Assembly: GCA_041391225.1 (NCBI GenBank)
Contig: JAWKOL010000027.1
Span: 1 to 64,000 of the forward strand
Origin: RI-153 sp041391225
GTDB lineage: Bacteria > Chloroflexota > Anaerolineae > Caldilineales > Caldilineaceae
DNA length: 64,000 nucleotides
Direction: 5' to 3'
Shown: in pieces, positions 29,764 to 38,985 of the stretch
Position numbering within the stretch: position 1 is the stretch's first letter
Layout: each line of letters starts with the position of its first letter
Program-made: the position numbers and the translations under genes
The notes under the pieces: generated by a model
Told to the model about the DNA's origin: nothing
Database searches by the model: none
The model's input: only the letters and a program-made list of their open reading frames with translations

Positions 29764-30062
29764 CTTGGCGATTGCCTTTGTGGTGGAATGAGGTGAGTGG
29801 TTCCAATATGATACCGGTGGAACGGGGAGGATGCAAAGGGGGGATTGGGGACTGGGGATTCACTGTAAACACAGAATTAACCTCAGTTAATTCGTACGGT
29901 TACCCCTGTTAAGCGCAGTGCCCTACCTTGTTTGCAGGTGTGGCGGTCAACACCTAGCCACTTGACCAGGTAGTCCGTTAACCACCTGATCATTATAATC
30001 ACGAACTTGGGCGGTTACCATCAGGCAAGTCGAAAACAGGCCACCCATTGAGGAGAAATTGT
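29764..30062. other. Divergent intergenic region upstream of feoA
   Basis: Holds a degenerate R7 repeat (GGGGATTGGGGACTGGGGATT near 29841-29860), a 20-base dyad GAATTAA-cctcag-TTAATTC (29874-29893), and further on the -10 and Fur-like site described separately. The segment 29870-30010 is clearly more AT-rich than its surroundings. TTGAGGAGAAATTGT before ATG 30063 contains the GAGGAG ribosome site. Confidence 0.5.
29987..30001 (+). promoter_or_regulatory. Fur-box-like operator overlapping the feoA -10 element
   Basis: TGATCATTATAATCA is a 7-1-7 dyad in which six of seven arm positions pair. It differs by two arm bases from the classical Fur half-site pair TGATAAT-N-ATTATCA. It includes TATAAT (29994-29999), 63 bases before the feoA ATG. 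Iron-bound Fur sitting here would block the promoter, as in other feo operons. Confidence 0.6.
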
Positions 30063-30288
30063 ATGTCCGTCACGTTGGATCAGATTGCGCCAGGCGAGCG
30101 AGCCACGGTCTCCCGCCTCACAGGGACGGGTGCGCTGCGTCGCCGCCTCATGGACATGGGCATCCTCCCCGGCGTCGAAATCGAAGTGCCGGGCTGCGCC
30201 CATGGGCGACCCACTGGAATACAAATTACGCGGTTATCATTTGTCTTTGCGCAGGTCCGAAGCCCAACAGATCGAGGTGTCCTCATGA
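30063..30288 (+). CDS. feoA: FeoA-family SH3-like protein, first copy (frameshifted)
   Basis: About 75 residues. MSVTLDQIAPGERATVSRL, then ALRRRLMDMGILPGVEIEV and, in the next frame, MGDPLEYKLRGYHLSLRRSEA: the complete FeoA pattern. FeoA is a small cytoplasmic partner of the FeoB ferrous iron transporter. The frame changes within GCGCCCATGGG (about 30193-30203), a small C-run. Its TGA overlaps the next gene's ATG (30285-30288). Confidence 0.85.
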
Positions 30289-30602
30289 CCACTTTATCCG
30301 CTTCTCTGCCGAAATTCTGGCGAAACAAGACCCAAGAACAGAACCACGCCGTGGCGAGCCTCCCCCTGGGCATGGCACGACCGGGTGAAATCGTCGAAAT
30401 CGTGGCGATCAACGGCGGACACGAAGTGCATCGCCGCCTCACCGACCTCGGCCTCACCACCGGCACCCGCGTGCGCATCGTCCAAGGTGACGGCGCAGGC
30501 CCTATGCTCCTCGCCTTCAAAGACGACGCCCGCCTGGCTGTGGGCCGCGGCGTCGCTCTAAAGATCATGGTGACGCAGGCAGGGAATTGGTCGACTCGCT
30601 AA
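30285..30602 (+). CDS. feoA: FeoA-family SH3-like protein, second copy
   Basis: 105 residues, intact. ASLPLGMARPGEIVEIVAIN, EVHRRLTDLGLTTGTRVRIV and PMLLAFKDDARLAVGRGVAL give one FeoA domain with a 35-residue N-terminal extension rich in Asn/Gln. Tandem FeoA genes before feoB are known in several phyla. It is coupled to the first copy by an ATGA overlap. Confidence 0.85.
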   Translation: MTTLSASLPKFWRNKTQEQNHAVASLPLGMARPGEIVEIVAINGGHEVHRRLTDLGLTTGTRVRIVQGDGAGPMLLAFKDDARLAVGRGVALKIMVTQAGNWSTR

Positions 30603-30605
30603 CCG

Positions 30606-30675
30606 GGTGATTGTGAGATGATGGGGATGATGACGCATTGTTGAGATTCATTACCTCATCGTCTCATCATCTAGA
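30606..30675. repeat. Family R10 palindrome (GATGATGGGGATGATG) between feoA2 and feoB
   Basis: GTGAGATGATGGGGATGATGA (about 30612-30632) pairs with CATCGTCTCATCATC (about 30657-30671). It lies wholly in the 103-base gap; as an mRNA hairpin it could set the feoA:feoB ratio. A longer relative is at 49437-49530. Confidence 0.65.
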
Positions 30676-30705
30676 CTGTATTTGTTGATTACAGGAGCAT
30701 CACAG

Positions 30706-32937
30706 ATGGTAACCATTGGTCTGGCGGGCAATCCAAACGCGGGGAAGAGTACGATCTTCAACGCGCTGACCGGCTCACGGCAGCACGTGGGCAATTGGCC
30801 GGGGAAGACGGTGGAGAAGAAGGAAGGCCGACTGCGCGTCCAGGATCAGGACGTGGTGGTGGTGGATCTGCCTGGCACCTACAGCCTCAGCGCCTTCTCG
30901 ATGGAAGAGATCATCGCCCGCGATTTCATTGTCAACGGCCACCCCGACGCCGTCGTCTGTGTGGTGGACTCGGCCAACCTGGAACGCAATCTCTACCTGG
31001 TGATGCAGATTTTGGAGATGGGCGTACCCGTGGTGGTGGCGCTCAACATGACCGACGTGGCCGCCGGTCGTGGCATCCAGATCGACAAAGCCAAACTGTC
31101 GGCCAACCTGGGCGGCGTCCCTGTGATCGAGACGGTGGGCAACCGCGAGGTGGGCATCGACGGATTGAAGTCGGTGATCCTCGAAGCCGCGGTGCAACAA
31201 CGACGCACGCAGCACAGTCTCTCGTTCGGCAAAGCACTGGACGCCGAAATTACTTCGCTCACCGACCTGATCGCACAGGACGCACTGTTGGCGCGCTACC
31301 CAGCGCACTGGCTGGCGGTGAAGCTGTTGGAAAACGACAGCGAGATGTTCGAGCAGATCGGCCACAACGCGGCGCTGGTGACAGCCGCCACAGACGCGAT
31401 CGAACGCGTCACCGCGCAGACAGGCGACGATCCCGACACGCTCATCGCCGAAGCGCGCTACATGGCCATCGCCGACCTGGTGCGCGATGCTGTGCGTCGT
31501 CCGCGCGAGGACGTCGTTACCACGTCCGACAAGCTCGACGCCGTGATGACGCACCGCCTGTGGGGTGTGCCCATCTTCCTGGCGCTGATGTGGATCGTCT
31601 TCCAGTTCACCGCCAACGTCAGCGCGCCGTGGGTCGACTTCATCGACGGGCTGATCAACGGTCCGCTGGCGCATTGGGCCACGCTGCTGTTGGCGGCGCT
31701 GCGGCTGGACGGCACCGTGATCGAAGCGCTGCTCGTCGACGGCATCATCGCCGGCGTGGGCGGGGTGCTCGTCTTCGTGCCAGTGCTGATGACGCTCTAC
31801 CTGGCCATCGCCATCCTCGAAGACACGGGGTACATGTCGCGCCGCCTTTGTGATGGACCGGCTGATGAGTCGGCTAGGTCTGCACGGCAAGAGCTTTTTG
31901 CCCATGCTGGTTGGTTTGGCTGCACCGTCCCCGCGGTGTACGCCACACGTACACTGGAAAATGAGCGAGATCGCAAGATCACCGGCTTCCTGGCCACGTT
32001 TATGAGTTGCGGGCGCGGCTGCCCGTCTACGTGATTTTTGGCAGCGCGCTTTGGTGCAGCGGCGGGCAACCTGATCTTCGCCATGTACATGACCGGCATC
32101 GGCGTGGCTGTGCTCACAAGTCTACTTTTTACAAAAGTCATCTTCCGCAACAAACCGGTGCCGCCCTTCGTGATGGAACTGCCCCCTACCGCGCTCCCCA
32201 ACCTGAAGACGGTCTTCAACAGCACAATCGACCGCACCATGGGCTTCGTGCAGAAAGCGGGGACGACGATCCTGCTGGCGTCGATGGCGGTGTGGCTGCT
32301 CTTGTCCGTCCCCGCGCGGATGGGCGTGGGCGGCTTCGCCGAGGTTGCGCCTGAGCACAGCGTCTTCGGCACCGTGAGCAAGGTGGCAGCGCCGGTCTTT
32401 GCGCCCGCGGGTTTCGGCACGTGGCAGGCCAGCGGCGCGCTGGTCACCGGCTTCCTGGCCAAGGAAGTTATTGTGTCCACGATGAGCCAGGTCTACGTCG
32501 GCGAGGCGGGCGTGGCGGCGACCACAGAGACGGCGCCCACCTTCGTCGAAGACCTGCAAAGCATCGCCGTGTCGCTGGGCCAGACGTTGATCCTCACCGT
32601 GCAGGAAGTGATCAACATTGCGCCGCGCACCGCCAACCTGGTGCTAGGCTTCATCCCCGGCGCAGCGTTGCCCGAAGCGAATTTCCTGGGTGCCGGGGAC
32701 GAAGAAGAACTCACGGCATTGCAAAGCGTGCTGGCGTCGGCCTTCACCCCGCTGAGCGCCGTGGCCTTCTGTCTCTTCATCCTGCTCTACGTCCCCTGTA
32801 TGGCGGCGACGGCGGCCATGCGCCACGAATTTGGCATCAAGTGGACGCTGGCACAGGTGGGTTACACGCTAGGCGTGGCCTGGCTGGCGGCGGTGATTGT
32901 CTTCCAGATTGGGCGCTTGATTGGGATTGGGATCTGA
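30706..32937 (+). CDS. feoB: Ferrous iron transporter FeoB (several frameshifts)
   Basis: About 744 residues. The N-terminal G-protein domain has GNPNAGKSTIFNAL (G1), a G2 Thr region, VVVDLPGTYSLSAFS (G3) and VVALNMTDVA (G4), then helical GDI and membrane domains: MWIVFQFTANVSAPW, CTVPAVYATRTLENERDRKI (Cys gate motif), ATFMSCGARLPVY and GFLAKEVIVSTMSQVY. It transports Fe2+ with nucleotide-dependent gating. The frame breaks near 31840, 31910, 32015 and 32048, all inside well-conserved helices and each repairable by one base. AGGAG stands 9 bases before ATG 30706. Confidence 0.88.
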
Positions 32938-32956
32938 ATAGAACGCGGGATCTGAA

Positions 32957-33050
32957 TAGAACGCGGATTTGGCGGATCGAGCGGATTCCAGCAGATCAGA
33001 ATGCAGAAAAATCCGCCCTGATCCGCTCAATCCGCCAAATCCGCGTTCTA
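32957..33050. repeat. Family R1 palindrome, best-paired copy
   Basis: A 30 bp stem with one mismatch: the arm starting TAGAACGCGGATTTGGCGG (32957-32986) pairs with the arm ending CCAAATCCGCGTTCTA (33021-33050). An 18 bp tandem duplicate (GGATCTGAATAGAACGCG) precedes it at 32930-32965, overlapping the feoB stop. Confidence 0.92.
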
Positions 33051-33054
33051 TTTC

Positions 33055-33157
33055 TGACTCTACTGCGAAAAGTCCGACTTCTGTGTGATTTGCGGTTGCT
33101 CCCCTCCTGAGAGAAGTCGGACTTTTGCGCTTGAGCCACCTTTTTGCAGTAGAGTCA
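33055..33157. repeat. Family R2 palindrome
   Basis: TGACTCTACTGC (33055-33066) with GCAGTAGAGTCA (33146-33157) as perfect 12 bp ends; inner arms AAAAGTCCGACTTC and GAAGTCGGACTTTT. It is 21 bases before feoC and follows the R1 element by 4 bases. Confidence 0.9.
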
Positions 33158-33178
33158 TTTCTGGCAAGGAGTGAAAAG

Positions 33179-33451
33179 ATGCAACTACGCGAAGTATTAA
33201 AAGCGTTTGAAGAAGGCGGCTCGATGTCGCTTGCCGAAATGTCCCGCCGCTATGACGTGGACCTGCCGCTGTTGGAAGAGATGATCCAATTCTGGGTGCG
33301 CAAAGGACGCCTGCGCGACGCCTGCAACGTGGGCGGCTGCGGTTCGTGTCATGCCAATGGAAGCTGCGCCGCCGCGTCCACCACGAACACCAACCAGCCC
33401 CACCGCTACGAGTTGGTAACGGAGCGCAGGACGCCAATTTCATTGAGTTGA
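33179..33451 (+). CDS. feoC: FeoC-like winged-helix protein with a four-Cys cluster
   Basis: 90 residues. MQLREVLKAFEEGGSMSLAE, LPLLEEMIQFWVRKGRLR is a winged-helix fold as in FeoC; CNVGGCGSCHANGSC carries four Cys in the wing, fitting an iron-sulfur or iron-sensing site. FeoC in enterobacteria protects or regulates FeoB. AAGGAG (33167-33172) precedes the ATG. The R1+R2 palindromes separate it from feoB. Confidence 0.78.
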   Translation: MQLREVLKAFEEGGSMSLAEMSRRYDVDLPLLEEMIQFWVRKGRLRDACNVGGCGSCHANGSCAAASTTNTNQPHRYELVTERRTPISLS

Positions 33452-33480
33452 AGCTTCACACCAGGGAAGGCACGCACTTT

Positions 33481-34299
33481 ATGTCCATTGCTGTCGATGG
33501 TTTTGTCTTTGATCTGGATGGAACGATCTATCTGGGTGAAAAGGCGCTGCCCGGCAGCGTGGAAGGCATTCACCACCTGCGCGAGCGTGGCAAGCGTGTC
33601 CTCTTTGTCAGCAACAAACCGTTGGAACCGAGAGACGCCTACGCCGCAAAGCTCACCCGCTTGGGCATCCCCACCAGCGCAGACGAAGTGATCACTTCCG
33701 CCTATGTGTTGGGCCGCCACCTGGCGCGGACACAGCCGGATCTGCGCTACTACGTCATCGGCGAGGACGCATTGCGCCATGAACTGCGCGGACACGGCCT
33801 GACTGTCCTCAACGAGTTCGAGGATCAAGATCCCAAATCGGTCATCGACCCTGCCGGTATCGACGCCGTCGTTGTGGCCTTCGACCGCACGCTAGACTAC
33901 CGCAAATTCAACACCGCCTACCAGGCGCTCATGACCGGCGCCCATTTTTACGCCACCAACGCCGACAAGACTTGCCCCATGCCCGGCGGCGCCATCCCCG
34001 ACGCCGGGGCCACCATCACTGCGTTGGAACACATCACCGGGCGACGCCTCGAACTGTTGGCCGGCAAGCCCTCTACCCTGACCATGCAAGTGGCCCTGGA
34101 TCAGCTCGGTTGCCCCGCCGACCGCTGCATGATGGTGGGCGACCGCCTCGAAACCGACATCCGCATGGGCCAGTCGGCGGGGATGCTCACCACCGCCGTC
34201 CTCACCGGCGTTGCCACCCGCGAACAGGCCGAGCAACTGGCCCAGCCGCCCACCTTCATCGTCGACAATATCGGAGCGATCCCCGCGCTCATCCATTGA
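33481..34299 (+). CDS. HAD-IIA sugar-phosphatase family (NagD/phosphoglycolate phosphatase-like)
   Basis: 272 residues, intact. DGFVFDLDGTIYLG (motif I nucleophile Asp), VLFVSNKPLEPR (motif II Ser), a C2 cap domain, then LLAGKPSTLTMQ (motif III Lys) and CMMVGDRLETDIRMGQSAG (motif IV Asp). NagD-type phosphatases act on sugar or nucleotide monophosphates. It follows feoC by 29 bases, but I see no functional tie to iron. Confidence 0.88.
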   Translation: MSIAVDGFVFDLDGTIYLGEKALPGSVEGIHHLRERGKRVLFVSNKPLEPRDAYAAKLTRLGIPTSADEVITSAYVLGRHLARTQPDLRYYVIGEDALRHELRGHGLTVLNEFEDQDPKSVIDPAGIDAVVVAFDRTLDYRKFNTAYQALMTGAHFYATNADKTCPMPGGAIPDAGATITALEHITGRRLELLAGKPSTLTMQVALDQLGCPADRCMMVGDRLETDIRMGQSAGMLTTAVLTGVATREQAEQLAQPPTFIVDNIGAIPALIH

Positions 34300-34510
34300 T
34301 TCCCTGACATTTTCCCGCTGGTGCTGGGCGCGTCCCATGATCCGGCGGAGCGGTGGACGATCCTGCAGACGGCAGTGCGCGGTTGCGTGGCCGCGGCGGG
34401 CGTCCCTGTGACGGTAAACAGTCATAACCCGCCATTTATCCGGTTAATCTTTGCGTCGTAACGGCATAGAATGACATGAGGTTCTTTTATTCTCTTCTAA
34501 GGAGGATTTT
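34300..34510 (+). pseudogene. Possible gene remnant and leader before the beta-helix gene
   Basis: From 34310 a frame without a start codon reads FPLVLGASHDPAERWTILQT and on through GCVAAAGVPVTVNSHNPP to a stop near 34460. Its codon use looks coding, but it has no start or recognised family. It may be the 3' end of a decayed gene. From 34470 an AT-richer leader leads into the AAGGAGG site of the next gene. Confidence 0.3.
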
Positions 34511-36976
34511 ATGTCATCTATGCCGTTTCGGCGTTTTTCTGTGCTTATTGTAACGACGAGTCTCTTGCTTTTGGGGTTGTTTTTGGTTGTGCAGCCGTCG
34601 GGCGTTACGGCGGCAGTGGATCAACCCAACGCGGCAGCGTCTACGGTGGTCAGCGGCACGATCTCGGCCAACACCACATGGACGGTGGCGGCGTCGCCCT
34701 ACGTGATCACCGATGATCTGACAGTGGCGGCAGGCGTCAAGCTGACGATCCAGCCCGGCGTCCAGGTGTTGATCGCCGAAAATCGCGCCATCACTGTCGC
34801 CGGCGCGTTGGACGCAATCGCGACGGCGACCACGCCCATCACCTTCAATGCCGTCAACAACAACATGTGGTACAGCCTGATCTTCCCAGTGGGCAGTTCG
34901 GGTACCCTGGCGCACGTATGGATGGCGCATGGCGGCCCGCTTACCGCGGACGGGATGGTGAGCATCGCCAGCAACGATGTGACGGTGCGAGACAGCGTAT
35001 TCACCTATGGCGGGCAAGACTACAACGACGCGCTGCTCTACGTCCAAGGCGCGTCGCCGGTGATCGAGGGCAACGAGTTTTCCAACAGTTCGGCCATCGG
35101 CATTCGCGTGGAAGGCTACGACAGCGCCCGCCCGCTGGTGCTGCGCAACAACTTCTTCAGCAACACCCCCGATGTGGCTGTCCACGTGACGATGCGCGAG
35201 GAGACGCAGGGTATTCTGTTCGAAGGCAACACGAGCAGTGGACGCGGGCGCAACGGTGTGCGCATCGGCGATGGCGGCTTCGACCGCTCGCCGTACCTGG
35301 GCATCATCACCGGCACTGTGACGATCACAGGGCAGAGCGATTTCCCGATCCTGGTAGAATCGCCCTACCTGGTCACCGTGCCGGAGGGGAGCAAGCTGAT
35401 CCTCACGGCTGGGACCACGGTGAAGTTGATGGACGAGCGCATCGATGTGCGGGGGGCGCTGCTTGCCAACGGCACCGCCGAGGCGCCAGTGGTCTTCACC
35501 TCGCAGCGCGACGACAGCTTCGGTGGCGACACCAACAGCGATGGCACCAAGACGTCACCTGCGCCGGGCGACTGGCGCAACATCATCTTTGCGCCGACGT
35601 CGACAGGCAGCAAGCTGCTGCACACCTGGATCGGCTACGGCGGCTATTCCACCGCCGAGGGCATGGTGATCGTGGGCAGCAGCGACGTCCTCCTCGATCA
35701 TGTGACATTGGCCTACGGCGTCGCCGTGGAACCCGAGGATCAGGATGCGGCGCTGCGCATCGAACAGGCGTCGCCCACCATCCGCAACAGCACGTTCTTG
35801 AGCAACACCTACTGGGCCGTCCATTGGAACGGATTCGACCAGAACAAGCCGGTGGTGTTTGAGGACAATCAATTCACCGACAACGGCACTGGCGCGGTGT
35901 GGGCGATGCTCGACAGCGAGCACGTCGACGTGACGGTGAGCGGCAACAGCAGCAGCGGCTCAAAGTTCAACGGCTTCATGATCACCGACATGAACAACGG
36001 CACCCCGGGCATCGCGGGGACGGTGGCGATTTCGGGGCAGACCGACTTCCCGTTCATCGTGGGCAAGGCTGCCATCGCCGCAGCGTTGACCACGCGCAAC
36101 CTCACCGTCGGTGCGCAGGGTCACCTGATCCTGCCGTCGGGGACGCTGATCAAGCAGAGCACGTGCATCGAGGTCTTTGGGCAGTTGACGGCGGAGGGAA
36201 CCGCGGCGAACCCCATCGTGCTGACGTCGATCCTCGACGACAGCATCGGCGGCGACACCAATGGCGACGGCGCCACGGCTGTGTCACCGGCGGAGATATC
36301 CGGCGGTGTCCGCTTCCGCCCAGGCAGCCAGGGATCGATCAGCCAGGCGCAGATCCGCTACGGCGGCGATTGCGCCGAAGAACCGGTCATCGAGACCCGA
36401 GAGCGAACCGCGGCGTCGTCGATGGCGGCGAATGTGGTGATCGAGAGCGACGATGTTGTGGTGCAGCAGAGCGAAATCAGCCACGCCGGGCCAGAGGAAT
36501 TGGGCGCGGGGATCGTGATCAGCGCGTCTTCGCCCAGCGTGCTGAACAACCAGATCCACAGCAACAGCGGCAGCGGCGTCCAAATGCGCGGCGACGACGT
36601 CAATCCCACTGTCATCAGCAATCGGATCTACGAGAACAGTGTCGGCGTCCACTTTGTGGATGCACATTCCACTGTGGCGCTACGCTACAACGAGATCTTC
36701 GACAATGTGAGCGACGGCGTCCACGGGGACGGGAACAGCGTGGCGATGCTGCGCAGAAACCTGATCCAAAACAACGGCATGGGCGCCGTTCAACAAAGCT
36801 CGACGCACGTGGAAATCGACGCTCGCCTCAACTACTGGGGCAACGCGTCGGGTCCGTACCATGCCACCAAGAATCCCAACGGCATGGGTAATGGCGTGAG
36901 CGACGACGTCCTCTTCGGGATCTGGATGGGCGGCTTCCCCAACAGCGATGTTTATCTTCCGTTTGTGTCGCGGTAA
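34511..36976 (+). CDS. Secreted right-handed beta-helix repeat protein
   Basis: 821 residues, with AAGGAGG (34499-34505) before the ATG. N-terminal signal peptide (residues 1-35, LIVTTSLLLLGLFLVVQPSG). The rest is a parallel beta-helix with three similar modules, each starting with a TVAAGVKLTIQPGVQVLI- or TVPEGSKLILTAGTTVKL-like turn and a FTSQRDDSFGGDTNSDG-like loop; the last 200 residues are NosD/pectate-lyase-like coils (NQIHSNSGSGVQMRGDDVNP). No polysaccharide-lyase catalytic set is evident, so adhesion or glycan binding is as likely as catalysis. Confidence 0.75.
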   Translation: MSSMPFRRFSVLIVTTSLLLLGLFLVVQPSGVTAAVDQPNAAASTVVSGTISANTTWTVAASPYVITDDLTVAAGVKLTIQPGVQVLIAENRAITVAGALDAIATATTPITFNAVNNNMWYSLIFPVGSSGTLAHVWMAHGGPLTADGMVSIASNDVTVRDSVFTYGGQDYNDALLYVQGASPVIEGNEFSNSSAIGIRVEGYDSARPLVLRNNFFSNTPDVAVHVTMREETQGILFEGNTSSGRGRNGVRIGDGGFDRSPYLGIITGTVTITGQSDFPILVESPYLVTVPEGSKLILTAGTTVKLMDERIDVRGALLANGTAEAPVVFTSQRDDSFGGDTNSDGTKTSPAPGDWRNIIFAPTSTGSKLLHTWIGYGGYSTAEGMVIVGSSDVLLDHVTLAYGVAVEPEDQDAALRIEQASPTIRNSTFLSNTYWAVHWNGFDQNKPVVFEDNQFTDNGTGAVWAMLDSEHVDVTVSGNSSSGSKFNGFMITDMNNGTPGIAGTVAISGQTDFPFIVGKAAIAAALTTRNLTVGAQGHLILPSGTLIKQSTCIEVFGQLTAEGTAANPIVLTSILDDSIGGDTNGDGATAVSPAEISGGVRFRPGSQGSISQAQIRYGGDCAEEPVIETRERTAASSMAANVVIESDDVVVQQSEISHAGPEELGAGIVISASSPSVLNNQIHSNSGSGVQMRGDDVNPTVISNRIYENSVGVHFVDAHSTVALRYNEIFDNVSDGVHGDGNSVAMLRRNLIQNNGMGAVQQSSTHVEIDARLNYWGNASGPYHATKNPNGMGNGVSDDVLFGIWMGGFPNSDVYLPFVSR

Positions 36977-36981
36977 AAGAA

Positions 36982-37058
36982 AACCCGCCAGGCGACAGAA
37001 TACCTGGCGGGTTGACGTACTCGACCTGCCGGGTTTTCTGCAACCCGGCAGGTTTTTT
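36982..37058. terminator. Double hairpin bidirectional terminator
   Basis: Hairpin 1: AACCCGCCAGG / CCTGGCGGGTT (36982-37013). Hairpin 2: ACCTGCCGGGTT / AACCCGGCAGGT (37024-37053) followed by TTTTTT. It lies between convergent genes; the T-run serves the rightward gene and the 3' end of the T-run is inside the leftward gene's stop. Confidence 0.88.
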
Positions 37059-37644
37059 AGTTCTTTCCGAACATCTTGCCCAGCTTCGATCCCATGTTGA
37101 GCACATCGTCGACGATGCTGCCGTCGTCGTCGGCGTCGATGATGTCGAAGAGGCCGCCAAGCAGACCCTTGGCTTCTCTGCGTTCGCCACCGAGCAGATC
37201 GGCGATGTCGTCGGCATTGAGACCACCGGCGCGTTTTTGCTGACCGAGTTGTCCCATCACCAAGGGTGCCAGCAGGTTGAGCAGTTGGGCGGCAGAGGCG
37301 GCATCAATGCCGCTGGCGGCGCTGAGGCCTTTTTCCACCGACTGTCGCTTGTCACCGAGGACGTGGCGTAGGATGGCGGCGCCGTCCGCGGCAACGGCGG
37401 GGTTGGCCAGCGCGTCGTTGACGTTGCGCAGAACGCTGCCGTCGTGGTTCTTTTCCAGTGCGTGACTGAGTGCTTGCGCGCCTTCAGAGGTCGACGCATT
37501 CTTGCCCAGTGCGCTGATGATCAGCGGAATGGCGGCGCTGACGGCGCGCTGGGTGGCGCCTTCGTCGGCGTTGAGGCGGGTGCTTACTTCGTGCATGGCG
37601 GTGGGGCCAAGGGTATTGAGCAGAACTTGTACGAGCGTGGGCAT
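37057..37644 (-). CDS. DUF937 (YidB-like) family protein
   Basis: 195 residues, helical, no signal peptide. MPTLVQVLLNTLGPTAMHEV, a repeated ALSHALEKNHDGSVLRNVND/ILRHVLGDKR helix pattern, AAQLLNLLAPLVMGQLGQQK and a flexible GLLGGLFD-x-DADDDGS segment match DUF937. Its role is not established. An AAGGAG site precedes the ATG at 37644. Confidence 0.85.
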   Translation of the reverse strand: MPTLVQVLLNTLGPTAMHEVSTRLNADEGATQRAVSAAIPLIISALGKNASTSEGAQALSHALEKNHDGSVLRNVNDALANPAVAADGAAILRHVLGDKRQSVEKGLSAASGIDAASAAQLLNLLAPLVMGQLGQQKRAGGLNADDIADLLGGERREAKGLLGGLFDIIDADDDGSIVDDVLNMGSKLGKMFGKN

Positions 37645-37853
37645 GGGTGGCTCCTTGTGGCTTTGTTCCCTAGCATCAGGTTTATGGGCTTGTCCGGTGT
37701 CTGCCAGTATGATTGGGGATTGTTACCAAAGTGATTAACGCGGGTGCGTAACAAAACCCAATTGGAAGCGTCCTTGTGCGCAGCGGCGGATGGCCTGTGA
37801 TAGCATGACTTTGTGAAACAAAGAACAGCCCACTACGCGAGGACAGTTGAACC

Positions 37854-38945
37854 ATGAGCGAAGCGACAATCCACGGCGAAACCGAAGTCGCCGTCGTCGG
37901 CGGTGGCCCCATCGGCATCGAGACGGCCATCAGCTTCAAGCAGCAGGGCGTGAAGACGATCCTCTTCGAGGCGGCGCAGATCGGCGACGCAATCTCGCGC
38001 TGGCCGCCCAACACGCACTTCTTCAGCACGCCCGAACATGTGGCGCTGGCCGGCGTCCCCGTACAGACGCTGGATCAGCGCCCCATCAGCGGCGAGGAAT
38101 ACCTGGCCTACATGCGCATGTTGGTGGAACACTTCGATCTCGACCTGCACAACTACGAGCCGGTCCTCGCAGTCGAGCGGCAGCCAGATGGCAGATTTTT
38201 GCTGACTACGCACAAACGCGGACAGGAACGCCGCTACCGCGCCCGGTATGTGGTCTTTTGCACAGGTGGCATGGCTGGTCCGCGCAAGTTGGGCATCCCC
38301 GGCGAGGATCTGCCCCACGTCACCCACTATTTTCCCGGCCCACACACCTACTTCCGCACGCGGCTGCTGGTGGTGGGCGGCAAGAATTCGGCGCTGGAGG
38401 CCGCGCTGCGCTGCTGGCGTGGCGGCAGTCAGGTGGCCCTCAGCTACCGCCGCAACGATTTCCAGTGGGATGTGGTCAAGCCACACCTGTCGGGGGACAT
38501 GCAGGCACGGCTGGAGAAGGGCGAAATCCAGTTTTATCCGTCCACGATCCCGGTGGAGATCACCGACGAGGCAGTCTTTCTGGCGTCGACCGAGGACGGT
38601 GTCACCCCCAACGGGCGCGTCACCCGCCACGAAGCGGATTTCGTGCTGCTCGCCACGGGCTTCCAGGCGGATCAGTCCTTGTTGCGGGCGGCGGGTATCA
38701 CCTTACAGGGCGACACCGAAGCGCCCGTCTACAACCCGAGCAGCATGGAAACCAACGTACCGGGGATCTTTGTGGCAGGCACGGCCGCGGGCGGCACACA
38801 GAGCAAGTTCAAGTACTTCATCTCTACCACGCACGTCCACGTGGGCAAGATCGTGCGCGCGGTGACGGATCAAGCGCCGGAGAAGCTGGGGAGTGTCCCC
38901 GCGCGGAACAACGCCGTCTCGTGGGAAGAGGTGAAGGCAAATTGA
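37854..38945 (+). CDS. YpdA-like FAD/NAD(P) thiol-disulfide oxidoreductase family
   Basis: 363 residues, intact. N-terminal dinucleotide fold VAVVGGGPIGIETAISFKQQ, a second one LLVVGGKNSALEAALRCWRG, and ATGFQADQSLLRAAGI plus VPGIFVAGTAAGG closing the FAD domain. The arrangement resembles YpdA/BdrA, the putative bacillithiol-disulfide reductase of Firmicutes; no CxxC redox pair is seen, in line with that family. Whether this organism makes bacillithiol cannot be judged from the window. Confidence 0.75.
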   Translation: MSEATIHGETEVAVVGGGPIGIETAISFKQQGVKTILFEAAQIGDAISRWPPNTHFFSTPEHVALAGVPVQTLDQRPISGEEYLAYMRMLVEHFDLDLHNYEPVLAVERQPDGRFLLTTHKRGQERRYRARYVVFCTGGMAGPRKLGIPGEDLPHVTHYFPGPHTYFRTRLLVVGGKNSALEAALRCWRGGSQVALSYRRNDFQWDVVKPHLSGDMQARLEKGEIQFYPSTIPVEITDEAVFLASTEDGVTPNGRVTRHEADFVLLATGFQADQSLLRAAGITLQGDTEAPVYNPSSMETNVPGIFVAGTAAGGTQSKFKYFISTTHVHVGKIVRAVTDQAPEKLGSVPARNNAVSWEEVKAN

Positions 38946-38951
38946 GAAGCA

Positions 38952-38979
38952 TTGACAATCGATTCGACACGCGTACAAT
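38952..38979 (+). promoter_or_regulatory. Strong sigma-70-type promoter for the toxin-antitoxin pair
   Basis: TTGACA (38952-38957), 16-base spacer, TACAAT (38974-38979), seven bases before the first ATG, so the transcript is leaderless or nearly so. Confidence 0.65.
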
Positions 38980-38985
38980 GAAGGC

